NCBI GenBank assembly: GCA_025174535.1
Contig: JALBUN010000048.1
Location: 2,108,001-2,172,000, forward strand
Source of the DNA: Cantharellus purpuraceus
Lineage: Eukaryota; Basidiomycota; Agaricomycetes; Cantharellales; Hydnaceae
Reading direction: 5' to 3'
Length of the DNA: 64,000 nucleotides
Positions 1-11,356 of this stretch are shown here, in pieces; the stretch's first letter is position 1; each line of letters begins with the position of its first letter. The position numbers and the translations under genes are program-made. The notes under the pieces were generated by a model. It was not told the DNA's origin and ran no database searches. It was given only the letters and a program-made list of their open reading frames with translations.

Positions 1-642
1 TCCTTTTTGGTTCTTTTATTACTCATCACCCCCTATTCTTACAAAGATTACCCCTATCTGTCACTTCATTTCTCCATGATTTCCCCATTAGTAGTTCAAC
101 TTCACATGCTTTGTCAGCTGGCTTGATCAGCATTTCTTGCATCATATTGCATCATTTGCTCCTCATATTGTGTTGTTGTGCCCTGGGGATTTGTATATAA
201 AAGGGCGCTAGTTTTTGCCTTTGGAATGAATCAACAAGTTTTCAGCCAACACTCTAAAGTCAAAGTCCACGCTCTAAGTCCACGCTCTACGCTCTACATC
301 ACAATCCATCATCTCTACACTGAGGTAAAGCACCTTGGTTGAATGATCAGATTTCCCTCCACCACCAAGAGGTCGCTTCTCCTGAAACCAGCTTTCGCAT
401 GCCTCCCAACCGGGCTATCCATTGTCATCCAGTCACAGAGCACGATCAGCCATCTGGACCAACCTTTTGCTTCCATCCTCATCCAACCACAGAGCACTAT
501 CTCACTTTCCTGTTACCCAGTGCTGCTCCTACCCCTTGACCTGATTGATCTTTGGAGTGCTGAACAACTGCGTTACACACTGTCTGTTTGTTAGGACCGT
601 TGCGCACAGGCTTATAGGATCTATTCCATAAGCAAACCGACA
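1..642 (+). mobile_element. LTR family E, 3' part, cut by window edge
   Basis: This stretch matches the last ~640 bp of the 1415-bp E LTR seen complete at 38692-40106. It includes the TATA-like TATATAAA near 193-200 and the terminal ...ACCGACA. The sequence directly after it is pol of a D-type gypsy element, so the LTR inserted into that pol gene. The left half and the other target-site copy lie outside the window. Several CpG sites of the 38692 copy are TG or CA here. Confidence 0.85.
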
Positions 643-3600
643 GTGGCAGCCTTCGCCTGTGACTCTTCCCAAGCTGATGCACAAGCATTCAAGTTGTTCA
701 TCTCCTCAACAGTTCCAAAGAACTCCAAGGACCCTCTGGTCAACATGAAGAATGTTCCAACTGAATATCATAAATTCATGGATGTTTTTAGCAAAACCCA
801 TGCCGACACACTCCCCACTCATAAGCTGTATGATTTGAAGATCAAAATGGAAGATGGAACATCTCCTCCTTTCAGTCTGATCTACTCCTTGTCCCAGAGC
901 AAACTCCAGGCTCTTTGAGAATTCATCAATGAGCATCTATCTTATGGTTTCATCCAGCCAACCTGATCTCTGGGTGGCGCTCCAGTCCTTTTCATTTGAA
1001 AAAAAGACAGATCCCTCAGACTTTGCATCAATTTCAGAGGTCTCAATAAAATCACCAAAAAAGATTGTTATCCAGTATCTCCAATCTCCTTGACAGTCCT
1101 AGAAAGGCTTGATTCTTCACCAAAATCAATCTCCAGCATGCTTACCATCTGGTCCAGATTCATGAAGGTGATGAATGGAAGACTGTGTTTCGCACTTGCT
1201 ATGGTGCATTTGAGTGGTGCATTATGCCCTTTGGACTTACCAATGCTCCAGTAGCATTCCAGCGTCTTATGAACAACATTTTCTCTGACCTCCTGGATAT
1301 GTGTCCTCATGTACTTGGACGATATCCTGATATACTCTGACAACTCCAAAGAACACAGCAACCATGTCCATAAAGTCCTTCTCCGACTCCAGAAGCATAA
1401 GCTGTATGCTTGAGCCAACAAATGTTCTTTCCATGAGAGCACGGTCAAGTACCTTGGATATATATTGTCTCCAAATGGACTTACTATGGACTCCAGCAAA
1501 GTCCAGGTAATACAAGATTGGCCAGAACCCCCGCAAAGTCAAAGATGTGCAATCCTTCCTAGGATTTGCCAATTTCTATAGGTGTTTCATATTCAACTAC
1601 TCCGATCTCACAGTTCCACTGACTCATTTAACTCATAAAGGAACTCCATGGGAGTTCTTGGACTCCTGTTGGACATCCTTTGAAACATGAAAGAGAGCTT
1701 TCATCACAGCTCTGGTCTTATCACAATGGAATCCCAGATCCCCAATCATTGTAGAAGCCAACGCCTCCAACTACGCACTAGCAGCCATTCTATCAACCAT
1801 CTCTCCAACAGACAATGAGGTCCATCTGATAGCTTTCCACTCCTGGACTTTCACTCCAGCAGAACTCAACTATGATGTCCATGATAAAGAACTACTCACA
1901 ATCTTTAAAGCTTTCAAGTCCTGGCAACATTATATCGAAGGATCTCCAACTCCAGTCAATGTCATTACAGACCACAAGAACCTCAAATACCTTTCAACTA
2001 CCAAACTCCTTACATGGTGGCAAGCCTGCTGGTCCAAATACCTTTCCCAGTTCAATCTGGTAATCTGTTTCTGTCCCGGCAAACTTGGCACAAAACTGGA
2101 CTCGTTAACTAGACAATGGGATGTCTACCCTAAAGAGGGAGGAAATGATTATGCAGCAGTAAATCCACATAATTTTAGGCCTGTGTTCACTAATGAACAG
2201 TTAACCACATCCCTCTGAGCCATGACATTCTACTCCCCAGTCCTCCAAGCAGCCATCACTATGGATGTTGACACACTCCACTCCAATATCCAATCCACAC
2301 TCTGATCAGATCCAGCCATCTCCAATCATCTCAATAAACCAACCAATCGCTGGTCCATTGACTTGGAAGGCTTACTCTGTCGCGACAACCGCATCTACAT
2401 TCCTGATGTGAACAATCTCCAACTCCGTGTACTCCAGAACAAACATGACCATCTGATCTCTGGTCATTTTGGACAAAACTGAACTATAGACCTAATCAGG
2501 TGAGACTATGTCTGGCCTGAACTCTGCGGTTCTGTTAAGTCCTACATCAAATCATGTACCACTTGTATGTGCTCAAAGTCACAGAGACATCGTCCTTATG
2601 GACTACTCAAGCAACTCCCTATTCTGGAGAGTCTGTGGAACTCCATATCCATGGACTTCATTGAGAAGCTTCCAGCATCCTCCGGTTACGACACCATCCT
2701 AGTTATTGTGGATCACCTCACCAAGCAGTCCATCTTTATCCCTACAGTTGACACCATCACAGCTCCTATACTTGCAAAACTATTCGTGCTTCATGTCTTC
2801 TCCAAGCATGGAGTTCCATCACACATCACCTCCAACCATGGTACCAAGTTCGTGTCCTCCTTTTTCCAAACCCTCAGAAAGGCCTTGGACATTAAACTCC
2901 ACTTCACCTCTGGATACCATCCAGAAGCCAATGGACAAACCAAATGAATGAATCAAACTCTGGAACAGTACCTCTGAGTTTATTGCAACTACTGACAGGA
3001 CAACTGGTCTGACTTGCTTCCACTCACAGAATTTGCATATAATAATGCTCCGAATGCCACTACTGGCATATCCCCATTCTTTGCCAACGAGGGTTACCAC
3101 CCAAACATCTCCATACATCCCAAACAAGACCTTGCTTCCTCAAGAGTTCAAGACTTTGCTGTGGACCTCCACAAACTCCATCAGCATCTCCAAAAGACCA
3201 TCTCCGATGCCCAACTCTGTTACTCCACCTCCACTGACCGTCATCAATCCCTGGCTCCGGACTTCAAGGTTGGAGACAAGGTTTTTGTCAAATCTGACAA
3301 CATACATACCACAAGACCTTCCAAGAAACTATCGGAGAAATATCTTGGTCCTTTTGAGATCATTGCTCAAGCAGGCTCTAACTCCTTTACCCTCCATCTC
3401 CAAGAAAGCATGTGCTCCATACACCCATCTTCCATGTTTCCATGCTTGAACCATCAACTCCAGATCCATTTCCCGGTTGAGAACCAACTCCAGTTCCTCC
3501 TGTCATCATAGATGGAGAACTGGAGTACAAGATATCAGAGATCCTGGACTCCAAGATCAACAAGAGATGAAAATGTAAACTTCAATACCTTGTCAAGTGG

Positions 3601-3723
3601 GCAGGATATGAAGGTACAGATGAAGAAACCTCCTGGCTATCAGCCTAACTAGGACATGCGATGGAGATTATCTCTGATTTCCATCAGGCCTACCCTCACA
3701 AACCTGGCCCTATCTTGTTTTGA
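643..3723 (+). pseudogene. Ty3/gypsy pol remnant (family D), RT-RNase H-integrase-chromodomain
   Basis: Read across frames, this encodes a decayed chromovirus Pol. It starts inside the region after the protease (FACDSSQADAQAFKLFIS), followed by reverse transcriptase with a MYLDD active-site box near 1310, and RNase H (TDHKNLKYLS near 1970). The integrase follows, with a CXXC zinc motif near 2560, SMDFIEKLP near 2650 and an FAYNNAP box near 3030, and then a C-terminal chromodomain (YLVKWAGYEGTDEE near 3590). Many stops and frameshifts break it, for example TGA at 2216-2218, so it cannot make a functional protein. Its closest relative in the window is pol of element C (21647-25326). The 5' portion with gag is separated by the E LTR at 1-642. 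Low CpG content suggests an old copy. An accessory gene in antisense follows 165 bp downstream, as in element C. Confidence 0.9.
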
Positions 3724-3887
3724 TTCACTCCAATTTTAACTCCAAGAAATCAGTCATTCATTTTCTCTAGATACATCACTTCTCCTCGACCTCCGATTCC
3801 TCTGCATCTGACCCCTCAGACCCTCTGACTCTGAAATCTCCTTCTCTGGAATCTCCAACTCCAGCTTCTGCTCCTCAATCATCTGGT

Positions 3888-4714
3888 CTATCTCCTCCCA
3901 TGAATGCCATTCCTCATCATCCAACCCATTGAAGTTATCTGTGTATCCCAGGACCCTGAGGAGTTTGAGTCCAAGTCATATATGGTGCCCAGGAGTTCTA
4001 ACTTCAACTCCTCCAGCTCCCCTTGGAGCAGGCCCCATCTCATTTCCATCATATAATGTTGAAACATCCCTGTGAGCTCACCCTTTATGCCCTGAAGAGC
4101 TGCATTTGTTCCTTCAACACACTCGGTAATGCCGATTAAGCGACAAGCCACCATGGCTGCATTGGTGCTGACATCCTGCACGGCTTCAACCAATGCCAGA
4201 GGCACAACATCAGCAGCAGGACCCACACTCATGGTCCTCATCCATTGACGCTTAGGTGAAGGGTCCACTGTGCTGCTGCCCTCTTCGTGATCATGTTTCT
4301 GGCCAGGAGGGGCATTACCTTTCACCTCACACTTCAGCCAGTTCTGCTGGCAAGCGAGGCACAAGTGAGATCTACCGGTCTAGAAAACAAAAACAATAAT
4401 CACTATGGAATCTAATTCCAGACACCATTCCACTCACCATTGCCCACTCACATACATCTTCATGCTTAATGCACATATCACATATGAGGTCCAATTCGGA
4501 CTCCTCGTCAAACAACCTCCTTGCCTTTGACGGATACCTGCAATGTGGCCCTCTCCTTTGCAGCCTCTGCCCTGACTCGTGTGGCCTCAGCAACCCTCAT
4601 GCAAGCCACCTCCTTCTTCTTCTCCTCTGCCACCTTTTTCTCCATGGCATCTGCCTCAGCGATCAACCTGTCCAATTTGGCATGTTGCCAGTGAAGTTCC
4701 TCAGTGGAAGGCAT
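3888..4714 (-). pseudogene. Antisense accessory gene of element D: coiled coil plus Zn2Cys6-like cysteines
   Basis: On the minus strand from ATG at 4714, an Ala/Glu/Lys-rich coiled-coil stretch (EADAMEKKVAEEKKKE) leads, after a frameshift near 4510-4530, to CDMCIKHEDVC (CX2CX6C). An intron-like gap with a GT donor near 4430 follows, then CLACQQNWLKC (CX2CX6C) at about 4355 and a long tail ending at 3888. The two half-motifs have the spacing of a Zn2Cys6 binuclear cluster. The gene lies tail-to-tail with the D pol gene (165 bp between stops). The same position and orientation are occupied by the related gene in element C (19816-21497). Function unknown; a DNA-binding or Gag-like nucleic-acid-binding role is only inference. 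The frameshift makes this copy probably dead. Confidence 0.6.
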
Positions 4715-4779
4715 TGTAGTTGGTGGTAAGAGATAAGGAGCAAGGTAACATGCATTTTAATAATGGCCCAGCCTCATGT

Positions 4780-5863
4780 GCCATCCAACCAGTGGCACTC
4801 AGAAGTGGGTAACAGCAATGTGTGAAGTAGTCTAGCAACTGCTTCACATGAGTTCAAGATCCTAATGGCAGTACACACTAGTAACTTAAACAAAGAGCAC
4901 TAATGGCAGGACTATCGACAGACAATCTCACCCTGTAGATTCGTAGTCACATGAGGCAGATACTACACTCATGCCCAAAGCAGGAATATCACTACTTTGA
5001 GTGCAATCAAGTACAGTTACACAACTGTAAAAGATCCTTGAACTGGTAATCAACAGTTACTGAGATATAGAGGATGACACTGTATGTCACTCTAGTCACA
5101 CTGGTGTACAGAAGATGGGTTGAATATGTTACTATTTCAGAGGCAGAATGACCTCCTTATATATTGTATTTACAGGAGCTGAGCAATGCTTCTGGAATAT
5201 TCTACCTATTAATAGATGGAAACTACTGGAAGGTTGTGGAAGGTGGAAGAAAGGGGTAGAATATTCCAAGTCAATCACAGGTTCTGATCACTGAAATAAC
5301 ACTGATCAGGAGCTGAATAATGGTTCTGGAAAGTTCTATCTAATAATAGAAGGAAACAGCTAGAATGTTATGGAAAGGGGTAGAATATTCCAAGACAATT
5401 TGACCACCCATCAGCTGATCTGATCCCTGAACTAGGCACTGATCAGGCAAAAAGAAGGGTGTTCACCCTGTTTTCTGCATTGGTTTGGACAGCCATGGAT
5501 AGCCACATCTCAGGTGATGATCTTCACAGAAAATAGTGCCCTGAGAGGCTGTGGTTGTCAAGTTAGAGAATATTTATTGATCAGAGACATCTGAGCTTGA
5601 ATTCAGGCGGAATGCCTGGTCCAAAGGGGGAGAGCTGGCTGTGCAAAGGTTTGTGGGCACCTATGGGTACAACTGTAGCACAGCAGAAATAAATCATTCT
5701 GGGCCAAGTTCTGCATGAAATATTCCAGAAAAAATATGGAAAAATAGAGAATATTTGAATAAGTCCATTCCATATATGCTAATATTTAGGAATGGAAAAG
5801 CAAAGTATAGCACATTGGTGCTGCATAAATAGGATTTGATAGGGAAAAGGTGGTTCTCATACA
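4780..5863 (-). mobile_element. LTR family A, truncated copy
   Basis: The sequence matches the A LTRs at 28239-29671 and 41677-43116 from about 220 bp inside their TGTTTTGG end to the CATACA terminus at 5863. The outer end is missing and no TSD can be read. The strand is given by the TATA-like box, which reads on the minus strand. It separates the D antisense gene from element F. Confidence 0.75.
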
Positions 5864-8410
5864 CGTTCTCCAGGCATCACATACCATGGTGGTATCATGT
5901 CACTTCCTCTATCATTTGAGAAGTTTTGTACAACTGCTCAATGCTGCTAAACTCAGCATTGAAGCCCTTCTTGAGGTTTCTTGTCTCAGAGGTTTGCACA
6001 TTGCGGTTATGAACCTCTTCCTGTATGTGTACACATCCAGCAGCATTATCATGCAACCTGCATACTTATCTAGGCCATTCATTAATTCATGAACAGTCCT
6101 TTGACCCTGTATTACAGAGTCAAATTTATTTGATGCATGGTGATGCATCAGGGTGTGTAGGAATCTATGCTGCAATCCTTGGATTGCAGTTTCCAGGGTC
6201 CAGTCTTGGACTGCCCTGTTGTAGTGTTCTACATTTCTGCAGAACCATTCCTGGGCCTCACCTTTAAGGTGAGTGCCTAAGTACAATAGTTGAAACTTTG
6301 TACTTGATGGTCCTAAGAGATTATTCATATTCAGCCATCGTAGCATACCTGCTACAAAGATCTCAAACTCTTCGAGATCTGCACCTCCTGCATATTGCTC
6401 AGGAGGCTATACTTTAATGCCTGCCTTGGCAAGTACAGACTTCTCTGGGTCTGTGTCTCTATTATCAACTATGGCCACTTGCACCATGTGGGTAATGCCG
6501 TTGATAGGATCAATTGTATCCAATTGATCCAGTATGCCTTGACCTTCTAGGGTCAATGGCACTGATTGTTCCCTGTTATGGGGAATGTCTTCTTGAGGTA
6601 CCCATTGGGTATCTCATTGCTCATGGCAGGTATCTCCTGAAAGGCCCACTGCTCATACATGCTGATGACTGTTCAGTGCATGTCACAACTGTCAATTTAA
6701 ATCGACAGCCACATTGAGCTCTTGCTGGGCCCACTGCTCTCTAAACAGCTGGCTGAGCTCTTGCTCTGCATGTTTAGCCTTCCATTCAAGGGCTAATCTA
6801 TGTTTATGAGAAGCCTTAACTTCTCATTGTTTCCATAGCTTGATCTCTTGATCAAGCTCCTTTGCCATAGATTGAGGAGTTTCCTCTTCAATCTGGATCA
6901 GTAATCCTTGCCTCACTGGGATTACTGGGTCTCTAATTCCCTCCATTAGGGGAATTTCATTTCCTCTGTATAACTGATCATTCAGTTGGACCCTCTCACC
7001 CCAGGGAGGTCCAGACTCTCTGGATTTGGATTCTTGTTGAGAATCTGATCTTCAGTGATGTGATTTGTGTCACTCAGAGTTCTCTTGGAGCAATTTTAAC
7101 ATCATTCTTAGCTCTGCAATTTGCTGCCCCATAGCAGTGGCAGCATGCCCTGCTTCAGCAGCCATCTTAGCTGCCTGAGCACTAGCTTTGCTAATGCTCT
7201 TCATCTCATGTTGATTATCCATGAGTTGTTCAGTCAATCTTGCAATTGACCTGTGGGTTCCACACCGCTCCGTGCTGTGTGATTCCCTAGTAGAAGTATT
7301 GCTATGCTCATATATTGAGCACATTCCTTTCCTTTAGGAACTTTGTACTTGATGGCCCAAGATTGTTCATCTTCAGCCATCATAGTATCCCTGCTACAAA
7401 GATCTTGACCTCCTTGAGATCTGCACCTCCTGAGTATTGCTCAGGGGGCGACACCTTTATGCCAGCTTTGGCAAGTACAGACTTCTCTGGGTCTGTATCT
7501 CTGTTATCAACTATGGCTACTCGTACCATGTAAGTAATGCCATCGATAAGATCAATTGTGTCCAATTGATCCAGTGTCCAATTGATCCAGGATACCTTGG
7601 CCTTCCAAGGTCAATGGTGCAGATTGCTCCCTGTGATGGGGAGCATCCTCCTGAGATACCCATTGGATATCTCACTGCTCATGGTGGGTGTCTCCTGAGA
7701 GACCTGCTGCTCATATGTGCTGATAACTATTCAGCACATTTCACAACTGTTGGTTTAAGTCAACAGCAACATTGAGCTCCTGTTGAGGCTGCTGCTCCCT
7801 AAAGAGCTGGCTGAGCTCTTGTTCTGCATGTTTAGCCTTCTGGTTGAGAGCTGACCTATGTTTGCAAGAAGCCTCAGCTTCTCACTGTTTCCATAGCTCA
7901 ATCTCTTGATCAAGCTCCATTGATCTAGATTGGGGAGTTTCCTCTTCAATCTGTATCAGTAATCCTTGCCTTACAGAAATTATTGGATCTCTGATTGCCT
8001 CTATTGGGGGAATCTTGTTTCCTCTATTCAACTAATCATTCAGTGGGCTCTCTCACTCTGGGGGGATCTGGACTCTCCAGATTCAGATTCTCATTGGGAA
8101 TCTAATCTTTGGTGACATGACTTGCATCACTCAGAGCTTTCTTGGAGCAATTTTAACATCATTCTGAGCTCTGTGATTTGCTGCCCCATAGTGGTGGCAG
8201 CATGTCTGCTACAGTAGCTATCTTGGCTGCCTAAGCACCAGCCCCGCCAATGCTCTTCATCTCATGCTGATTGCACATGATTTGCTCAGTCAATCTTGTG
8301 ATTGACCAGTGGGTTTCATGCCACTCCATGCTGCATGACACCCTGGTAGAAGTATTGCTACTTCTACTTGTGCTCATCTCTCAAGCACATCCCTTCCCTT
8401 TAGGAACATT
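5864..8410 (-). pseudogene. Element F: retrotransposon gag-like region, partly duplicated
   Basis: The minus strand 6420-5870 reads as a retroelement gag (Retrotrans_gag-like): a segment with YLGTHLKGEAQEWF and HYNRAVQDWT is typical of the capsid region. It is preceded by a segment reading VAIVDNRDTDPEKSVLAKAGIK (6700-6420). That segment recurs at 7565-7380 because about 1.07 kb has been duplicated in tandem. Further upstream, an N-terminal segment with RLTEQLMDNQHEMKSI at 7324-7070 recurs at about 8340-8130. Stops interrupt the upstream parts in both copies. A third, inverted fragment is at 30796-31256. No protease or polymerase was found next to it. The nucleotide sequence is exceptionally rich in short perfect inverted repeats (separate entry). 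Confidence 0.7.
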
Positions 8411-8850
8411 AGAGGCAGTTCCCAGCTGTCTCCTTCTTTCTTTTCTTAGTAAAGAACCACTCAATGAGGGGTTCTTGTTTGACAGATGATCTATTGTATG
8501 ATCATCTGTGTGGTCTCACAACCATGATGACTCTCTCCTAGAGTCCCCTTTATGAGAAGTCCCTATGACTTCTCTAGGATCTAGCTCCCCTTCATGGGAG
8601 CTTCTACTGCTGACTACATGCTGTCATTCATTGTTTATGATGTCCTGGTCACTGCCAGAATGACTTGCTCTGCTTCAAGTCATCATTATGGTGACTCCTT
8701 CTCTTCTGCTTCTGTAGACTAAGTTAGTCTACTAGTTGCTCACTTATGTGAGCAACTGGGGGGGTTTGTATATGTCTGTACACCAGCAACAGCCAGTTTT
8801 CTAGCACTGGCTAGAAAACTTCAATAAGAAGGAAGAATCAGCTGATTCTT
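6142..8850. repeat. Chain of short perfect hairpins
   Basis: At least 17 perfect inverted repeats with stems of 7-10 bp and loops of 0-11 bp follow each other. Coordinates with stem/loop lengths: 6170-6189 (9/2), 6257-6273 (8/1), 6358-6380 (7/9), 6384-6406 (7/9), 6507-6530 (10/4), 6806-6827 (8/6), 6837-6858 (9/4), 6899-6927 (9/11), 7594-7611 (7/4), 8452-8476 (7/11), 8482-8509 (9/10), 8554-8574 or one base wider (7-8/5), 8583-8602 (7/6), 8714-8732 (9/1), 8734-8757 (10/4), 8795-8820 (10/6) and 8833-8850 (palindrome). Examples are AGTTGCTCAC-TTAT-GTGAGCAACT and AGTTTTCTAG-CACTGG-CTAGAAAACT. They run through gag coding sequence and on into the non-coding flank. Confidence 0.85.
6290..8400. repeat. 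Tandem duplication of about 1.07 kb in element F
   Basis: Segments near 6290-7330 and 7335-8400 are diverged direct copies. For example, the Gln/Ala-rich segment at 7080-7200 recurs at 8140-8260, and the segment at 6540-6620 recurs at 7600-7680. The offset is about 1060-1070 bp. The junction lies near 7335-7345 where CCTTTAGGAAC is shared. Copies differ by many transitions, so the duplication is not recent. Confidence 0.8.
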
Positions 8851-8934
8851 TCTGTGGAAGTTCAAAAATGTGTAAGATGTGTGACTTACAGTGACTCAAA
8901 AAACCATTTCAATGTTTGCTTGCTTTAGACTTTA
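8410..8934. other. Non-coding tail of element F
   Basis: No convincing coding region. It holds the densest part of the hairpin chain (8452-8850). It ends at the Tc1-type transposon; a piece resembling the transposon's internal repeat (CAAAAAACCATTTCAATG) lies at about 8896-8914. Confidence 0.5.
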
Positions 8935-9049
8935 CAGTGCTATAACCTAACAAATAAATCTGGTAAAATATCCAAAATATTACTGTATTTAGTAATGCAT
9001 CTTATATTCAAGACATTTGTTGAATCATGTTGATCAGGTGTGATCTGAC

Positions 9050-10880
9050 AGAGATATGGAAACATTAATGCAGTCATATCATTGAAATGGTTTTTTGGCT
9101 GACAGATTATAGATACTATTTCATACTTTGTATAGCCTCCTTTGGCTTCTATTGCAGCAGAAATTCTTCTAGGCATACTCTCAATTAGTCTTTGACACAC
9201 CTCTACCCCTATTTTTCCCCATTCCTCTTGTACTCTCTCCCAAAGTTCCAAAATTCCCTGAGGGGGTGTCTCATACTCTGCAAGCCTTCCCTTCAGGTGA
9301 TTCCACAGGTGTTCAATGGGATTAAGGTCTGGTAGTTGTGCAGGCCATGGGAGGACTTGGAAACCATGGTCTTTGAACCAGTCTTGAGCCTTTTTACATG
9401 TGTGTTTTAGATCATTGTCCTGTTGAAAGATGATGCTGCATGGAGTCTTGCCATAATACAAAAGGCTGCTTTGGAGTTCATCCTCCAGAATCTTGATGTA
9501 AAGGTCTCCATCTATCCTCCCATCTATCTTGCATGCATCCCCAACTCCCTCCCACAGCATACAGCCCCATATCATCAAGGATCCTCCTCCAAACTTCAGG
9601 CCCCTTCCACTAATTGGTCACTCAATCCCTCTCCTGCCTTTTTCCACACCTATTTCTTGCCATCTGACCAGACAACCTTCTTCCAGTCCTCCAAAGTCCA
9701 GTGCTGGTGACTTATGGCAAAGTTTAGCCTCTCCTTCCTGTGATGGTGGATGGGCCTTGGCCTTTTCTGTTGGGAAATAAATTTGTGACGGTGCCTTGTT
9801 GAGAGTGTTCCATGTGAAGTAGAATTTGAGTAGGGAGTGGGGAAATGATGGGAACTGGGTGTATGCATATCGAATTGAAGATATATCTTGGGAGTATCCT
9901 CATACAAAGTTTGATGAGATTTGGTGTAGTCTTCATCTAGATATTGACAATTTAAGTATGCAGCAGGGACTGATGCTTCAAAATTGAGTAAATGCTTAAT
10001 AGAAAATCAACCAGTGGAGCTTAGGCTTCACAAACTGGGATTCGAATAATGTTGCAATATCCTAGTATAATATGCAAAATATTGTAGGAAGACGTGGGCA
10101 TTCTGGAGTTATTCCAGATATGAATAGTTCAGATACAAGACAACAAAAACAAGTGAGAGGAAATTCTCTAGTCCGTTGCATATCTAGCTAGGTGTGTTTT
10201 ATACAAGATATGCATGCTAATGACTCGTGATAAAGTTCTGTGTCATGTGAATAAAGGGAAAGTGATTTATGATAAAATAAAAATGGGGGGTGATGTCAAA
10301 TAGGGAAAAATGATGAAATAAATCAAAAGAAAAATTAGGGTGAATGTTCAGATCATTGTGGAGCTTACAGGGGCTCCTCCTTTCCCCTCTCAGTCATTTC
10401 CCCTCATTTCCTTATCCCCTCTTGAGCTCCTGAGCCTGCTATATGCTCCTATCGCTCCTATCTCCTCTGTTCCCCCCTCTCCTTTTTCTCCCCAGAAGTC
10501 CAGTTTTCCAAATAACATTTTCTTCTTCACCACAGCCTTCATTCCAACTCTCTTCAAGTCATTCCCCACTGTTTGTGTTGAGAGAGGTTGGTTGATGACA
10601 TCCTGAAGTGCTTTAGTGACCTGGACAGCATTTTCAGCTCTGCCAGAGCCAATAAGATGAAGAGCATGGTAAATATTAGTATCTGAAAGTTTGTTTGGAG
10701 GACCACCAGGAGACTTTAGAAAGTGGGATGAATGTTTAGAGCATAGTCTGGAGATAGTAGCATTGGATACACCAGTCTGTGATGAGATTTGATAGCCTGA
10801 GATGCCTGAATCAAGGAGGGAAAGGATATGAGTCTGTAGAGAGGGAGACAGAGGCTTTATGATGATGTAGAGTAGATCAA
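9050..10880 (-). pseudogene. Tc1-type transposase (DD34E), disrupted
   Basis: DNA transposase of the IS630-Tc1-mariner superfamily. The N-terminal part (10880-10518) carries a helix-turn-helix segment (GYQISSQTGVSNATISRL). After the B LTR (9768-10517) the frame continues with LEDWKKVVWSDG, the first catalytic Asp. A stop and a frameshift follow at about 9600-9640. Then comes GSLMIWGCM, the second Asp in IIFQQDND, and WPAQLPDLNPIEHLW containing the catalytic Glu. I count 34 residues between the second Asp and the Glu, the Tc1 spacing. The LTR insertion, the stop and the frameshift each inactivate it. The reading frame runs on into the terminal repeat to 8940. Confidence 0.85.
9768..10517 (-). 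mobile_element. Solo LTR, family B, inside Tc1 transposase
   Basis: A 750-bp unit starting TGTTGGGA and ending AATAACA is flanked by TTTTC at 9763-9767 and 10518-10522, a 5-bp target-site duplication. Removing it with one TTTTC restores the transposase frame. Related copies are at 26599-27341 and (inverted) 33657-34408. The strand is taken from the TATA-like box in the 33657 copy. No internal region is present. Confidence 0.92.
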
Positions 10881-11356
10881 CAAGTTGTCATGGTCTATTT
10901 GGCTATTGTTCAAGAATCATGTGACATAAAGGAGTCATTATATGCCAAATATGTCACAACAGGTACTGTTTGGAGGTTCACAAAAGCAGATTTTCAGTCA
11001 CAGATCAGCTGGCCAAAAAACCATTTTAATGATATGACCACATTAATGTTTCCATATCTCTATCAGATCACACCTGATCAACATGATTCAACAAATGTCT
11101 TGAATATAAGATGCATTATGATATACAGTAATATTTTGGATATTTTACCAGATTTATTTGTGAAGGCATATGTTGTATGAGAGCGACCCTTTCTATTCTT
11201 CAAGTTTTATCTTATAACAGGTTCAGTGATGCGACGTAGAGTAGCACTTGGAGCAAATGAATACTAAGTATGCTCCGAAACGAAAGCGATCTCAGAGGGA
11301 CGTGATCAGGAAATGACATGCGTTAATACAATGTCCACATTGCGTTATCACTATGT

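Larger units (their letters stand above)
8935..11177 (-). mobile_element. Tc1/mariner-type transposon with long terminal inverted repeats, interrupted by a B LTR
   Basis: Two inverted arms of about 160-170 bp match each other: 8953-9110 (reading from AAATAAATCTGG to TGGCTGAC) and about 11005-11160 in reverse (ending CCAGATTTATTT). Flanking TA dinucleotides at 8935 and 11177 would fit the TA target of this superfamily, but similarity in the outermost 18 bp is weak, so the exact ends are uncertain. Between the arms lies a broken transposase on the minus strand. A 750-bp LTR has inserted in the gene, so the element is dead. Confidence 0.8.

Noticed and set aside
6142..8850. CRISPR-like array
   Set aside because: The hairpins all differ in sequence and spacing, there is no constant repeat, and the region is part of a eukaryotic retroelement.
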